NCBI RefSeq assembly: GCF_037975245.1
Contig: NC_092572.1
Span: 32,523,989-32,587,988 of the forward strand
DNA from: Apostichopus japonicus
Taxonomy: Eukaryota; Echinodermata; Holothuroidea; Aspidochirotida; Stichopodidae
Length of the DNA: 64,000 nt
Reading direction: 5' to 3'
Both the position numbers and the translations under genes were made by a program. Below, piece after piece: positions 50,659 to 62,821 of the stretch (its first letter is position 1; each line of letters begins with the position of its first letter). A model generated the notes under the pieces. That model was not told the origin of the DNA. It saw nothing but the letters and a program-made list of their open reading frames with translations, and did no database searches.

Positions 50659-52168
50659 CAGGAGTACGGAATGCCATATGTATCAAAAATGTCCAAAACT
50701 ATATAAGCATGTTCAAAATAATATAAGCATGTCCAAAAAATTATAAGCATGTCCAAATTTATATAAACATATCGAAACTAATATAAGTATGTCCAAAAAT
50801 AATATGAGCATGCCCAAAATAATATAAGAGTGTTGAAAACTTATATGAACATGTCGAATGTAACTGCTAACTTCATCTTTATAGTGAACATTTTGGCATT
50901 TGAATTCACGCCATATGTTGCAAAATATCCCCATAAAATAAAAGCATGTCCAAAATAATATAAGCATGTCCAAATTTATATAAACATGTCGAAACCAATA
51001 TGAGTATGTCCAAAAATTATAAGAGCATGTCCAAAATAATATAAGAGTGTCGAAAAATAATACAAAAGTCTCGAGCGTAACTGCTAGTTTTAACTTTGTA
51101 ATGAACAGTAAGGCGTTTGAATTTACGCCATATGTTCCAATTATCAAACTTTTTATTTTGGTATGCTGAAAACAAATACACCATATCCAGCGTAACGTAA
51201 GACGATGTACAGTTCATCCATTACCGTATTAGTGTGTGTGTTTATATTTTAATGATATTTCGATCGAGAACGATTTTATTTTCGAGGAAATATTAGTTGA
51301 GTTGTTTCGTAGCGCGAGTGGTCAACCGGGCCCCAAGGTGCTGTAAATATCAGTGAGTTTAACACGAAGAACCACTGCAGTGTCCAACACTCCACGCTAT
51401 TTAATCACTAATCTGTAGTTGACGAGTTCTTTCCACGTTTCCATCTTGAAATTTAGTTTAAAGGTGAGAGTGAAGATTAAACGTTGAATACCCCTAACCT
51501 AGGCTTACTTTTTTTTAAATCCAGGGCTAATGTCCTACTTCGTTCATGTAGGCTAGCCCATAATTCGCCACCATTACGCATGTGTGATAACTACTGGACT
51601 TGTTAGAAAGTTGTTAGCGCATGCATATTGTACGTACTTTCGAACGTGAACTTCTTTGCCTTCGCTTCAATATATGAATAATTTCAACACCTCTAGGCAG
51701 GGTGAAACCACTCACATTACGAAGGGATGTGAAAAGGAAAATGTTAGGTGATGATCTTGTTTTTACATATTTTAACTTCAAACGCCTAAATATTCACTAC
51801 AAAGTTGAAGTTAGCAATTACACTCGAGAGACTTTTCTATTATTTTTCGACAACCTCATATTATTTTGGGCGTGCTCATATTAGTTTGGACATGCTTATA
51901 TTATTTTGGATATTTTGCAACATATGGCGTAACTTAAAACGGCAAAATGTTCAATACAAAATTGAATTAAGCAGTTACATTTGACCCTCTTGTATTATTT
52001 TTCGACACTCTTTTAATATTTTGGACATGCTCATATAGTCTTTCGACACTCTCATATTATTTTGGACATGCTCTTATTATTTTATATAAATTTGGATAGC
52101 TTATATTTTTTTGGACATGCTTATATTATTTTGGACGTTTTTGATACATATGGCATTCCGTACAGGAG
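50659..52168. mobile_element. Foldback element with minisatellite arms, 6-bp duplication CAGGAG
   Basis: TACGGAATGCCATATGTATC at 50665 is matched by its reverse complement ending at 52162. CAGGAG flanks both ends (50659-50664, 52163-52168). The left arm (about 50665-51139) and right arm (about 51762-52162) are inverted copies. Each is built of two modules: an array of ATAATATAAGCATGTCCAAA-like units, then a segment with GTAACTGCTAACTTCAACTT and GCGTTTGAATTCACGCCATA and ATGTTGCAAAATATCC. The roughly 620-bp centre has no ORF I recognise. The open frames in the arms are artefacts of the repeat. Long arms with internal tandem units are the hallmark of foldback elements; the transposase family that moves it is unknown. 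Confidence 0.85.
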
Positions 52169-53815
52169 TATTTAAAGATAGAACTCAGAACATCGTAGTT
52201 GGATCGATTTCGTTGTCAGAAAAAGCAAAATCTTGCTTAGCCCACAAAGTAGCATATTGGTCCCCACACACCAACCCCGTAGTCTTACAGGGTCTGTTCA
52301 TATCGTGTAAAGATATCCATGACATTTTGGGAAATGCAGTTGTCTGATCATGCACATACTATAACAGACACAATGGGAGAATTAAAAAGAATAGTGTAGA
52401 TCTGTAAACATTGGAGAAAAAAAATCATGAAATATAATAAAACCTGCATAGATTTTCTTCTTTCTAAATTAGTCCGTGTGTGTATGTTTATTGGGAGTTT
52501 GAACATGCCAAACTTAGGCAGGGGAAATTTAGACCAGGAAACGACGGCCCGTTTATTTATAAAAGATTAGGGAGGGTTTATGCAACCGATACGCCCTGTG
52601 TGTCTATTAGACTAGTATAGGTAGAAACCGTGTGAGCTCGTCATTGCTTTGTCTCTATGTATTAGCTGGACTCGGACTTGGTTTGGGTTGCTCATATACT
52701 CTATAGAACTCTGTTCGAACTCGAGAGTACCATACTCGGACCAAATAGTCTCGGACTCGGCTCGGAATCAGGAGTAATTGGACTCAGCTACATCAGAGTG
52801 TTTCTTATACTATAACATACAGACATATTGAATGGTTCTGATGGAAAGAGAACTAATAACAATAGGAACCATGTGAGGATACAAGGCCCGATGTAACATT
52901 ATGTTATTGTCATCGCTTGAATATAATTATTAATTTGCCGGGTGGTAATTGATTAAAAAGCAACCACATTACCAGTTACTTTGAACACCACATCCCTCCC
53001 CCTTATATGGCCCAGGCTCCTTCAAGAACCTGTTTTATACACAGTAGTAGTTATTCAAAAGACGAAAGAAATAATGCAAATATTTTAAACCATTATTAAT
53101 TCAGATTCACCCGCGTTGCCATTTTTGTATCATAATGCTGCTGCTTATTCATAGTACTGTACATACAGAGGGTGGTACAAAAAAAACGTTTCTTGAAAAT
53201 GAAATAAAAACCTTAAATGTAACACCTTTAAGTTAAACTTTAATGAAGTCACCTCTACTTTAATTTTCAAAGTAAGTTAAAATCTAGTTGATGAAATCTA
53301 CCTTAAAAAAGTACACTTGTTTCTTTGTTTCAAGTTAAAACCAGATCTGTCCATTCATATATTCGCCTGCTTGGACACACATATTTATGTCAGTCACGAA
53401 TATATACATTAATTTAAATAAATAATAAAATATAATCAATAGGGATCCCTCATATACCATTACAACTCAAACTATTAGAACTGAGTTACATTTACTGACT
53501 GTTGTATTACTGCGTACAGTGACGTCAAAACGTCAAATGAATGGTATGCATCGATATTTTTACCAATAGAACATTTTTGACTGAGACGGTGTGAAATAGA
53601 GATATTGCAAGCACGATAGATTCATTTCGCTTTATAAGGATTTATCCGTCTGAATATTCTCTACTTAAACATAGAGAATGTTCATTATTTCACAAGGCAA
53701 TTACTTCTAGAACGATAGCACATGTTAGGGGTCTGAATGCAGAGAAAGAAGGACAAGAATAATTAGGAAATAGGACGAAGTGCTGGAGTACGAGCGTGGA
53801 AGGGAGACTTCATTA
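52169..53815. other. No gene seen; one dispersed repeat segment
   Basis: 53330-53450 (AAAACCAGATCTGTCC, TTATGTCAGTCACGAATATA, AAATAAATAATAA) matches 59740-59860 in order, an old interspersed repeat. The rest is unrecognised. Confidence 0.4.
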
Positions 53816-53817
53816 GT

Positions 53818-54408
53818 TTAATTTATTTGTACCATACCTCATGTTATTTGTATCATACCTCATGTTATTTGTACCATACCTCATGATATTTGTACCATAC
53901 CTCATGTTATTTGTACCATACCTCATGTTATTTGTACCATACCTCATGTTATTTGCACCATACCTCATGTTATTTGTAACATACCTCATGTTATTTGTAA
54001 CATACCTCATGTTATTTTTACCATACCTCATGTTATTTGTAACATACCTCATGTTATTTGTAACATATCTCATGTTATTTGTACTATACCTCATGCTATT
54101 TGTATTATACCTCATGTTATTTTTACCATACCTCATTTTATTTGTTGCATACCTCATGTTATTTTTACCATACCTCATGTTATTTTTACCATACCTCATG
54201 TTATTTGTAACATACCTCATGTTATTTGTACCATACCTCATGCTATTTGTAACATACCTCATGTTATTTGTAACATACCTCATGTTATTTGTAACATACC
54301 TCATGTTATTTGTACCATACCTCATGTTATTTGTAACATACCTCATGTTATTTGTAACATACCTCATGTTATTTGTAACATACCTCATGTTATTTGCACT
54401 ATACCTAG
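53818..54408. repeat. 21-bp minisatellite, about 28 units
   Basis: The unit is CCTCATGTTATTTGTA followed by a five-base ACATA/CCATA variant. Because 21 is a multiple of three and the unit lacks stops in some frames, it is open on both strands: NNMRYVT heptads on minus, MLFVPYL heptads on plus. A few units vary (GCACC, TTACC, TATTATA). Sudden ends on both sides and no start context argue that it is non-coding. Confidence 0.93.
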
Positions 54409-54954
54409 TCACAAGGGTTCCTTACGTATACGTTGTATTGTACGATACAAACATCCTGGACAAAAAACTCCTCGTCGTTGACAAATGAACATTTTTTTAA
54501 ATATAATTATCGTTAATTCAGTATAGAAACCTAGCCACCCCCACCCTCCATTAGATTATCTAAGGAAGTTGTTTTTCATCTTTGATATCTTCATTTATAA
54601 ATAACAAATCAAACCAGAGAAAGTATGCTATTACGATAATTAGGCAATATATGGATTTTTATGAATGATTGTCCTTAATTGGGTTCAAGTTTACTGTATT
54701 AGAATAATGTCCTACAGTGCGGGGTGTGATTACATTAATTACCACTTCATTAATGCGCACACATCTATCTTAACATTTACGATTATACAAGGTTTCGTTT
54801 CATGTTAAATGAGTAATATAACACAGCAACGGATATGGTTGCTTGAGGAACACATGAATATGGTTCCATATCAGATGAAAGGGCGTTGCAAGAAAGAAGA
54901 AGGGACAGTATGGGCAACAAAAATTCAAATATTTAGCTTAAAAAAAACTAATGC

Positions 54955-56015
54955 AGGTTACTGGAGGCGCTATTCCAAGGTCATGTGAGGTCAACAGAGG
55001 TCCACCTCTCAAACCAAACAAACCCTTGACCTCTGATAACTTTGCGCATGAAGGTCGCACAGGGGTCAACCATGAAAATTTTGATCAATTTGGAAGTTGA
55101 GTTTTTGACCCATAATTGACCGTTGTTGACCTTGGATCCCATGGCCATTACACTTTGGAAACAATCGCTTACCATATTCACAACTAGTCCCAAAATGTCA
55201 ACCATATTGGATCCCATCAGAGGGAGTTTCACAAGTTATTGCCCCCAAAAACACATTTTGAGCCATAATTGACCTTTGGTAACCTTGGATTGCATAACGG
55301 GTGTTTAAAAAACATGCATATACCTCATTTACAACTTGTCCCAATATATCAGCCATGTCAGACTTCTTCACTGGAAGTTGTTGCAATAATTAACATAAGT
55401 GGGCAGTTTTGTGCTCATAAGCGACCTTGAATGACCTTGGATGACATGACGGTTTTTATGAAAACTGTCCCCCTTGATGAAGTGCACTCCATCCTAAAAT
55501 TGTTATGCACTCCAATGTACATACACAATGTTATATTGCTAAAAAGGTATCAAATCCAACCGATCGAAGCGGGAGTTAGTTTCGTCTATAGAGCACAAAG
55601 AGCTACATCATATCTTAAAATATTGACAAACATTTTTTTCTTTGCCCTGTATCTCTTATAATGAGCTTATTTATGAAAAAAATGTAACTTCTGATAACTT
55701 TGCACCAGAAGGTCACACAGGGGTGAACCATGGACAATTTTGATTGGAAGACCATTTGAGATCTGAATATGGCCACAAAAATTTAAATAACCAAAGAAAC
55801 TAATACAGGTCACCAGAGGTCAACCTAAGGTCAAAGGTCATAAAGATGCGGGTTGACTAATGGATTACAATATCGTACCTTCCAACCTTTTTTGACCCCT
55901 AATTGACCTTTCTTGACCTTGGATCACACAACTGTTATTTTTGAAAACGATCCCCTACCCAATTTACAACTAGTACCACCACAACAAACATGTCTGACAC
56001 TGTCAATGGGTGTTA
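54955..56015. repeat. TGACC-rich repeat block, type I
   Basis: A unit running from GGTCAMMRGAGGTCAAC through a TTTGCRCVWGAAGGTCRCACAGGGGT segment, TTTTTGACCC.TAATTGACC and GTTGACCTTGGATCYCA is present at 54965-55150 and again, in diverged form, at 55690-55930, with partial units at 55255-55300 and 55420-55450. TGACC/GGTCA half-sites occur every few tens of bases. No coding sequence. Confidence 0.7.
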
Positions 56016-56019
56016 TTGT

Positions 56020-56760
56020 TTTCAGCCTTTGACCTCTGGTGACCCCAAATGACCTCTGACACCCATGATAAAGAATAGAGACCATCTAATCTATAGGAGC
56101 TACCAACTGCTAGGTTTAAAGTTCAATTCAGCTTTTACTTTTGGAGATATCGTGTTTATATGGTTTTCAGCTTTTGATCTCTGGTGACCTCGAATGACCT
56201 TTGACTCACATGAAAAACCATAGGGATTACCTGCTCCCCAAGGGCTATCAACACACTAAGTTTAAGGTTCAAGCATCTTTTACTTCTTGAGATATCTTGT
56301 TTACGAGGTTTTGACCTTTTGACCTCTGGTAACCCAAATGACCTTTGACCTCCATGTAAAACAAAAGGTATTACTTGCATACCAAAGGCTATCTACACAC
56401 TAAGTTTGAAGTTCATTTAACTTTTACTTCTCGAAATATCGTGTTTACATGGTTTTCAGCCTTTGACCTCTGGTGACCCTAAATTACCTTTGACCTCCAT
56501 GAAAAACATAGGGATCATCTGCTATTCTAGGTCAATCCACAGTCCAAGTTTGAAGTTCTAGCATCTTGCACTTCTTGAGATACCGTGTTTACAATGTTTC
56601 TGCCTATGACCTCTGGTGATCTCGCAAATGACCTTTGACCTCCATGAAAAAATATAGAGATCATCTACTCACTAAGGGCTACCCACATACTAAGTTTGAA
56701 ATCTAAAACAATTTAATTCTTGAGATATTGTGCTTACAACAATATCTGACCGCTTGGAAT
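56020..56760. repeat. TGACCT-rich tandem array, period about 144 bp, five units
   Basis: GACCTCTGGTGAC and variants mark unit starts at about 56031, 56176, 56321, 56465 and 56608. Each continues with AAATGACCTTTGACCTCCAT, a GAAAAACATAGGGATCA segment, CTAAGTTTGAAGTTC and CTTCTTGAGATATCGTGTTT. Every unit carries three to four TGACC(T/C) motifs at short spacing. Confidence 0.88.
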
Positions 56761-57435
56761 TAGCCTCAGCAGTTTTATGAGAATAAAAACACTTCAGCCC
56801 CAATTCTTACATGTATAAGAAGGTGAATCTAGTTATGAAATATGTAATAGGTCCGATTTAAGTTCCGATGCTGATGCCCATACATACAGACTGGTATTAT
56901 GGTTTTGTTGTGTAAATGAAAGGGATTTACAGCTCCACCGAATCATCGGTTATGATTAACAATATATTTACAAGATCTTCTTCTACAGTTTATTCCAAAT
57001 CACGAACATAATATTTTCACAATTTACAAAATGGTCTTCAATTGTCTTTCTTTTTATCAATAAACGTTTCACCTCTTCCTTCATTTATATCAATCGCAAA
57101 ATTTCCAGCATTTGCACTTTGGAAAACAGTGAGTATGATGTTCACAAGCAATTTTGTTTATCTATGCACTCCACACACATGATAGGTATAATGTTAACCA
57201 GTTTCTGATATGATTTAAACCATACAAAGAACAACAATGTTGAATCGCGTTGCTTCGCATCGGTCACCATCCATTACATTACCAGTTCATCCTCATTTCT
57301 GACCTAGAAACTATACAGGTATTAAATGTTCTATTCACATTATTTTACGCGGAACCGTCGCAGAAACATTTACCTTCATAAATTTGAGTTCATTCATACT
57401 TAGTAAAGATTCCTAAATCCTATTGGTCCATTCAG

Positions 57436-57752
57436 GTCAGCTGACCGTGGTTAATCCTGTGAGTAACGCACGGTAAAATTACGGGGCATCACTTTAATAA
57501 ATCTTTGGTTATATGTAACCAAAAATGTTTTGTTTTATGATTTTCCCCCCACACAAATGGTAGTGTATGAATGAACGGGGTTAATCAACGGTCTAGCGTG
57601 CGTTACTCACATGATTAATGTACTCCGGGTGTTAATGCTATCGCTGGATGCACTCGGGCTCCGCTACGCTCCGCCCTCGTGCATCGCTTGCATTATCCCC
57701 CGATCGTGCATTAATCCTGTGAGTAACGCACGCTAGACCGTTGATTAACCCC
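57436..57752. repeat. 176-bp palindrome (57577-57752) plus a related half-site arm (57436-57475)
   Basis: GGGGTTAATCAACGGTCTAG at 57577 and the following 15 bases are matched perfectly, inverted, by the sequence ending at 57752. Beyond 35 bp the arms stay similar (GATTAATGYAC, GATGCACKMGGG) into a GC-rich centre GCTCCGCTACGCTCCGCC. The whole can fold into one long hairpin. A third arm, GTTAATCCTGTGAGTAACGC followed by ACGG, lies at about 57448. The structure suggests a MITE; no target duplication was identified. Confidence 0.82.
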
Positions 57753-57819
57753 TTATTAATAATTGAGTAAGATTGAACTTAGAAAAAAGAGTAGCAAACG
57801 TAGACTTTTACAATTTCTG

Positions 57820-58140
57820 TACTTTGCGCCCTTTTTGCTACACTCTGCTGGTAACAAGCTTGGCCGTTCAAGGAATGAGTATGACTTGAAAACATAATGT
57901 TACTTCAGTCCACCAGGAAAGATTAAAGTTAGTTTTGTAACAACAAATATTTATGGCACTACATATTTGGGACACAAATTATCTAAATCTGGATAAACGA
58001 CTAATATCTCCCTAATCATGAGCAGTCACGTGATTGTGACAACATATCTAGATATCTTAGTTAGTTGCAGGGTATCCAATAATTTTTCGAATATTTCACA
58101 GTTTGGTCAATTTACAACCTTTGACGTCATAGGCAGCTTT
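57820..58140. repeat. Dispersed duplication shared with 59945-60250
   Basis: CTACACTCTGCTGGTAACAA, then AAAACATAATGTTACTT, GGGACACA, GATTAAACGA-type and GATCTCTTARTTAGTTGCAG-type segments occur in the same order in both places. Old, with indels; no coding sequence. Confidence 0.5.
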
Positions 58141-58633
58141 ACTTGAAAGACTAACTTCTCCTAACATCCCAGAGAAAACGAAGAAAATGAACATAACCAG
58201 TGAAAACCAGGGAGCTTGCTACAAAGACATACAAGGGCAGCTACAGTAAGCTACAGGGTCGGCTAAACATACTGTTTATACAGCTGTAGGTGCTATGATG
58301 AGCACTTGCCCCGAAATTAAATGAACATAAACAAGAAAGGTGCAACATGATTGACAACATTGTACGGTTTCATATTTAATGTACATCGAGACGGTGAAGT
58401 AAAAGCGGGATATGTTCATTAAATTCCTTTAGGGGAACAAATTAATTGATTAAGATATTTGTCTATGTCAATGATTTCTACTACAGCAAAGTTTTGTTTC
58501 AGTAGAATAATATCAATGTTTCACAAGGACTTAAAGTGGTATGTTGGAAACGTTAAGCAATGTCGGTTATGTCAATTATGTTGTTTCAAAGTCATTCACG
58601 CTACCACTGTTCTACTAAATATTGAAATGCTGT

Positions 58634-58932
58634 GGTGCTGTGGCCGAGTGGATAAAGGCGGTGGCATTTGAAGCAATGAGGCTTAGCAATCGGGAGGTTC
58701 GGGGTTCGATTCCCGGCCGGGTCATAGTAAGAGGGGTTTTTCATCCAAGAGCAATCTACGGTTTTCCCATCTGAAATGACTTTCTAAATGAAAAGATTTC
58801 CAATTTGAGTTAAATTGTTGAATTGGAAGCCACCAGACGTGTAAGTTGTATCCATAAGGCCTGGCGGGTTTCTCCCACATTTTTAGTCGCTTAAGTGTCG
58901 TAAAAATAACTGCTGATTATTATTTATTTATG
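58634..58932 (+). mobile_element. SINE with tRNA-like (Ser/Leu type) head
   Basis: A box TGGCCGAGTGG at 58641-58651 and B box GGTTCGATTCC at 58703-58713 match the RNA polymerase III consensus. The spacing and long variable arm fit a type II (Ser/Leu) tRNA. The 3' acceptor half CCGGGTCA is present, but the 5' half is not complementary and the anticodon stem is poorly paired, so it is not a functional tRNA. A body follows (GAGCAATCTACGGTTTTCCC, CATCTGAAATGAC, GGCCTGGCGGGTTTCTCCCA), with a tail AGTGTCGTAAAAATAACTGC and a TTATTATTTATTTA run. This head-body-tail order is that of a tRNA-derived SINE. No target duplication was resolved. Confidence 0.72.
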
Positions 58933-59739
58933 CTCGGTTGTTAATTATCATACCGATGCTCGTGAATTATTTACAGAATTTTATCTCAAAAAATTATATT
59001 TAAAAGATATGTATTTTTGTTCACTTCCAGATTTTTAAAAGTTTGTTTCTACGTTTTGAATAAACGTGATACAAAAGTTAACGTAAGTTGTTCCTCTATT
59101 ATTTGGCGCCCTCAAATCGCCACCCAACCTAGACACTAATGATAAGCGATGAATGAGGCTGTAAAGTCCAGGTGTGGCAATATAATATCCTTAATAACTG
59201 GAGATAATTATCAAGATACAATAAACAGTTAGCCGATGATAAGTTATGAATATTAAAATCAAAGTTTAGTTACTGACCACACCGTAGTTGGAACAACTCC
59301 ACTCCACCCCCCTTCGGATCCTGACAACTTCAAAATCGTTTAATGTATGTATGTATGAATGTATGTGTCTGTTCAAAACACGCGGGGAAATAATACGAAT
59401 ATTTCTCTAATATTCATATTTTATCAAGTGATTGCATATGTTTGGTTACCATGGTATCCGTACAACAGAACAACGAAGCGGGTTAGTAGAGCTACTGTAC
59501 ATATATTACTGTACAGAGTTTCTTCCTATTTTCTAATTTATTCCAATTTCACACGAATGCAATAATCACCACCACCCTCCCCTCAAAAAGAAAAAAAAAA
59601 GGAAAAAAGGAGTATTATATCGGAATCCTTGAAATGTCAGTAATTAAAATAGCTTCTCTTCCCTTCATATACAGTATATCCAAATGATCAAGATAATGGC
59701 AAGCATTACCATTCAGAAGAACATACCAGAGTTTATTAG

Positions 59740-60250
59740 TTTCAAATAAAACCAGACCCGTCCTTTCATTAATATCTAAGCCTGATTGGACCCACACACT
59801 TATGTCAGTCACGTATACACTAATATGGATAAATAATAATTTAAGCAAGTGATCCTGCAAAACCCCTGAAGAATTTAAATGAACAAAGTTAATTTATTAG
59901 AAAGATTTAATTTCAAAGGAAGAATATCATATTGGATATTTGTATTGATTTTGCTACAATCTGCTGGTAGCAAACTTAGCCGCAAAAGGACAGATAAGGT
60001 CCTTGAAATCATAATGTTACTTTATTTCACTAAAATCACACGGGCAAAGATGAGAGTAGGAAGAGATTTAAAGGTTTGGAAACAAACAAATAAAACATGA
60101 CAATTAATTTGTGGGACACAGTATTGTCTGATTATGATTAAACGATAAACAACTCACTAGTAAGTATAACAGTCAAGTTATCAGATCTCTTAATTAGTTG
60201 CAGTTATGTGTGAATATTATATGTATTGGTCATAGATATAACCAATTACG
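59740..60250. repeat. Second copies of two dispersed repeats
   Basis: 59740-59860 matches 53330-53450 and 59945-60250 matches 57820-58140. Their side-by-side presence here, but separation elsewhere, suggests fragments of a larger repeat. No coding sequence. Confidence 0.45.
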
Positions 60251-61795
60251 TAACATGCAGTTTTATTTAATTTTATTAAACCGTCTACCCAGTGACTTAA
60301 TTCTTCACTTAATTTGAGTTAAACAATGCGAGAGTATAGAAACCAACTTAAAATAATGTTACGTGACCGTTCTCATACTTAATTTGGAGAACAGATCACG
60401 TGGCATAAAGCCGAGAACACGAGGATGGAAGTAAGTTTAAAGCATTTAATAAGCTATTTACATGGCAGAACAAAGTATATATATGAACATAATACATAAC
60501 TATAGTTTCTTAATTCAATTAACGTCTTTCTCGACTTGGAGAGCCGGGGGAGAGTTTCTGCTTATTTCTTGAGTTACCTTAGTGCTAGGCGGATAGTGTC
60601 CAGGTTTGCTTTAGAAATAGTTCGGCTGGATGTAGATAAAGTTCAGGTAGAGCGACGAGAATCCGTTAGAGTGAGTAGGTCGGAGTTCCAACAAAAGTAT
60701 AGAGTTAAATATATCGTCCCTTGTTTCGCGTACTGGCGAATGTGGAAAATGTTCGTTTTGAGAAATGCCTTGTTAAAGATTTCGCAGTTTTTTATGCACG
60801 TTTTTGCACTGAAGGAGACGACTTGTTTTAGTGATTTACTTGCAATGCTAACTATATAGATAAGGGTATGTGCTCCAAAAGAATTTGGAGCAAATTAATA
60901 ATCCCTGTTGTTTCAATAACCATTCAAATTCATTCGTCAGTACGCAAAACTAATGCGAACATTAAGGAAACACAATTTGCCTATTCGTCCCACATTCGTC
61001 ACTACGTATTACATAATTGTTAAGAAATTACCGCGTTAAGTATATTCGTCAACTTCTTTGTATGCTGTATTTAGTACTAATACACTATATGCCTAATCGA
61101 AATAGTGTGAATGTGCCATCGGTGCATTAGACGCTTTTTTCGGAAGGAGGGGGTGGGGTTGGGTGGGGGAGGGAGGGAGATGGATACCTTAAACGGAATT
61201 CTTTGGGCCAAGAGGGTAGAAATATCGGCCCAGTGTTTGTCGAAATATGACGAAAGTCGGTGATCAGCTGATTTAGAACATGTGTTGGCGTAGTCGTTCA
61301 ATGACGTATCCAGGATATTTCCAGTGATGGCCGTCCTGTTGAAGGGGTCGAAGAGGACCTATTTCCTAATTGGGGCGGGGGGGGGGGTGTGTTCCTGCCG
61401 TGACAGAAGTGGTATGACTTGACTCTTACACTCACAACGGATAAAATAAAGGACAATCTTCTTCGGACATTTAGGGACTAGGCAGGGATCTCGTTGGATG
61501 GGATGTCGGGAATTGAGGGGTGTTTCATCATCGATTTGGAAAGTAACAATACCAATTCTTCCAAGTAGACTGTGAAGACAATCCCGGCTACTGACATATT
61601 GAAAGTAGGAAAAATCAAACTTTGCCGCACTAGTTTATTTACTGTCGAAATTCAACTCAAGTTGTAAACATATAAAATTCATCAGCAAGAACCATAATGG
61701 ATATTAAGCAATTGTATGTGAAGTCTTGCAACAAAAAGAGAGGGAAAAAAAACAGTAAATACCCTTTCTTTTTAACATGTAGTATAGATTTTATA
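60251..61795. other. No recognised gene
   Basis: A 107-codon frame at 60536-60859 (arginine-rich N-terminal half) is not recognisable. A GACGTATCCAGGATAT segment near 61304 faintly recalls the A/B TIR. A poly-G run lies at about 61376-61388. Confidence 0.3.
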
Positions 61796-61799
61796 ATGA

Positions 61800-62805
61800 T
61801 TTACGGTGAAAGTAGCATATAGCCAAATATAAAATTTTGCTGGACACTTAAATTTGGTATTTAAAGTACCTAGTAAAAATTCAAATTCACTACAATTGGT
61901 AATATAAAATCTTGTAAAAATGTGTAAGAAAAATCGTTTAATGTCATTACGAATATCGTATTTGTCATTTATGTAAATGAATATCGTATTACGAATATCG
62001 TACTTGAAAGGAGCAAATCGCCAAACTTAAATTGTATTTAAAGTACCTAGCAAAAATTCAAATTCACTACAATTTGTAATATAAAATCTTGTAAAAATGT
62101 GTAAGAAAAATCGTTTAATGTCATTACGAATATCGTATTTGTCATTTATGTAAATGAATATCGTATTACGAATATCGTACTTGAAAGGAGCAAATCGCCA
62201 AACTTAAATTGGTATTTAAAGTACCTAGCAAAAATTCAAATTCACTACAATTTGTAATATAAAATCTTGTAAAACTGTGTAAGAAAAATCGTTTAATGTC
62301 ATTACGAATATCGTATTTGTCATTTATGTAAATGAATATCGTATTACGAATATCGTACTTGAAAGGAGCAAATCGCCAAACTTAAATTGGTATTTAAAGT
62401 ACCTAGCAAAAATTCAAATTCACTACAATTTGTAATATAAAATCTTGTAAAAATGTGTAAGAAAAATCGTTTAATGTCATTACGAATATCGTATTTGTCA
62501 TTTATGTAAATGAATATCGTATTACAAATATCGTGCTTGAAAGGAGCAAATCGCCAAACTTAAATTGGTATATAAAGTACCTAGCAAAAATTCAAATTCA
62601 CTACAATTTGTAATATAAAATCTTGTAAAAAAACGTGTAAGAAAAAATCGTTTAATGTCATGACGAATATCATATTACGAATATCGTATTTGAAAGGAGC
62701 AAGTAGCCAAATATAAAATACTGCTGAACACTTAAATTGGTATTTTAAGTACCCAGTAAAATTTTAATTCACTGCAAATTGTAATGTAAAATCTTGTAAA
62801 AACGT
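61800..62805. repeat. 178-bp tandem array, about 5.4 units, abutting the DUF7869 ORF
   Basis: AAAGTACC marks units at 61863, 62040, 62218, 62396 and 62574, with a last diverged unit from 62746; spacings are 177, 178, 178, 178 and 172. Inner units differ by only a few bases, so amplification is recent. The first and last units share a longer form (AGCCAAATATAAAAT and TGCTGRACACTTAAAT) that the inner ones lack. Each inner unit contains three NCGAATATCGTA/ATGAATATCGTA repeats and an inverted pair CATTTA/TAAATG. The array stops 16 bp from the stop codon of the minus-strand ORF. Confidence 0.93.
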
Positions 62806-62821
62806 GCATCTGAAGATTCTT

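Noticed and set aside
50713-51147. 144-codon minus-strand frame
   Set aside because: Lies in the tandem units of the foldback arm and is not kept in the opposite arm.
53813-54488. Heptad-repeat proteins on both strands
   Set aside because: Produced by the 21-bp minisatellite; no start context, splice sites or flanking coding sequence.
60536-60859. 107-codon frame as a gene
   Set aside because: No recognisable domain, no splice support; an arginine-rich start and a frame this size can occur by chance.
61304-61330. Another A/B family terminus (GACGTATCCAGGATAT)
   Set aside because: Only about 12 bases match, with no body or right end.
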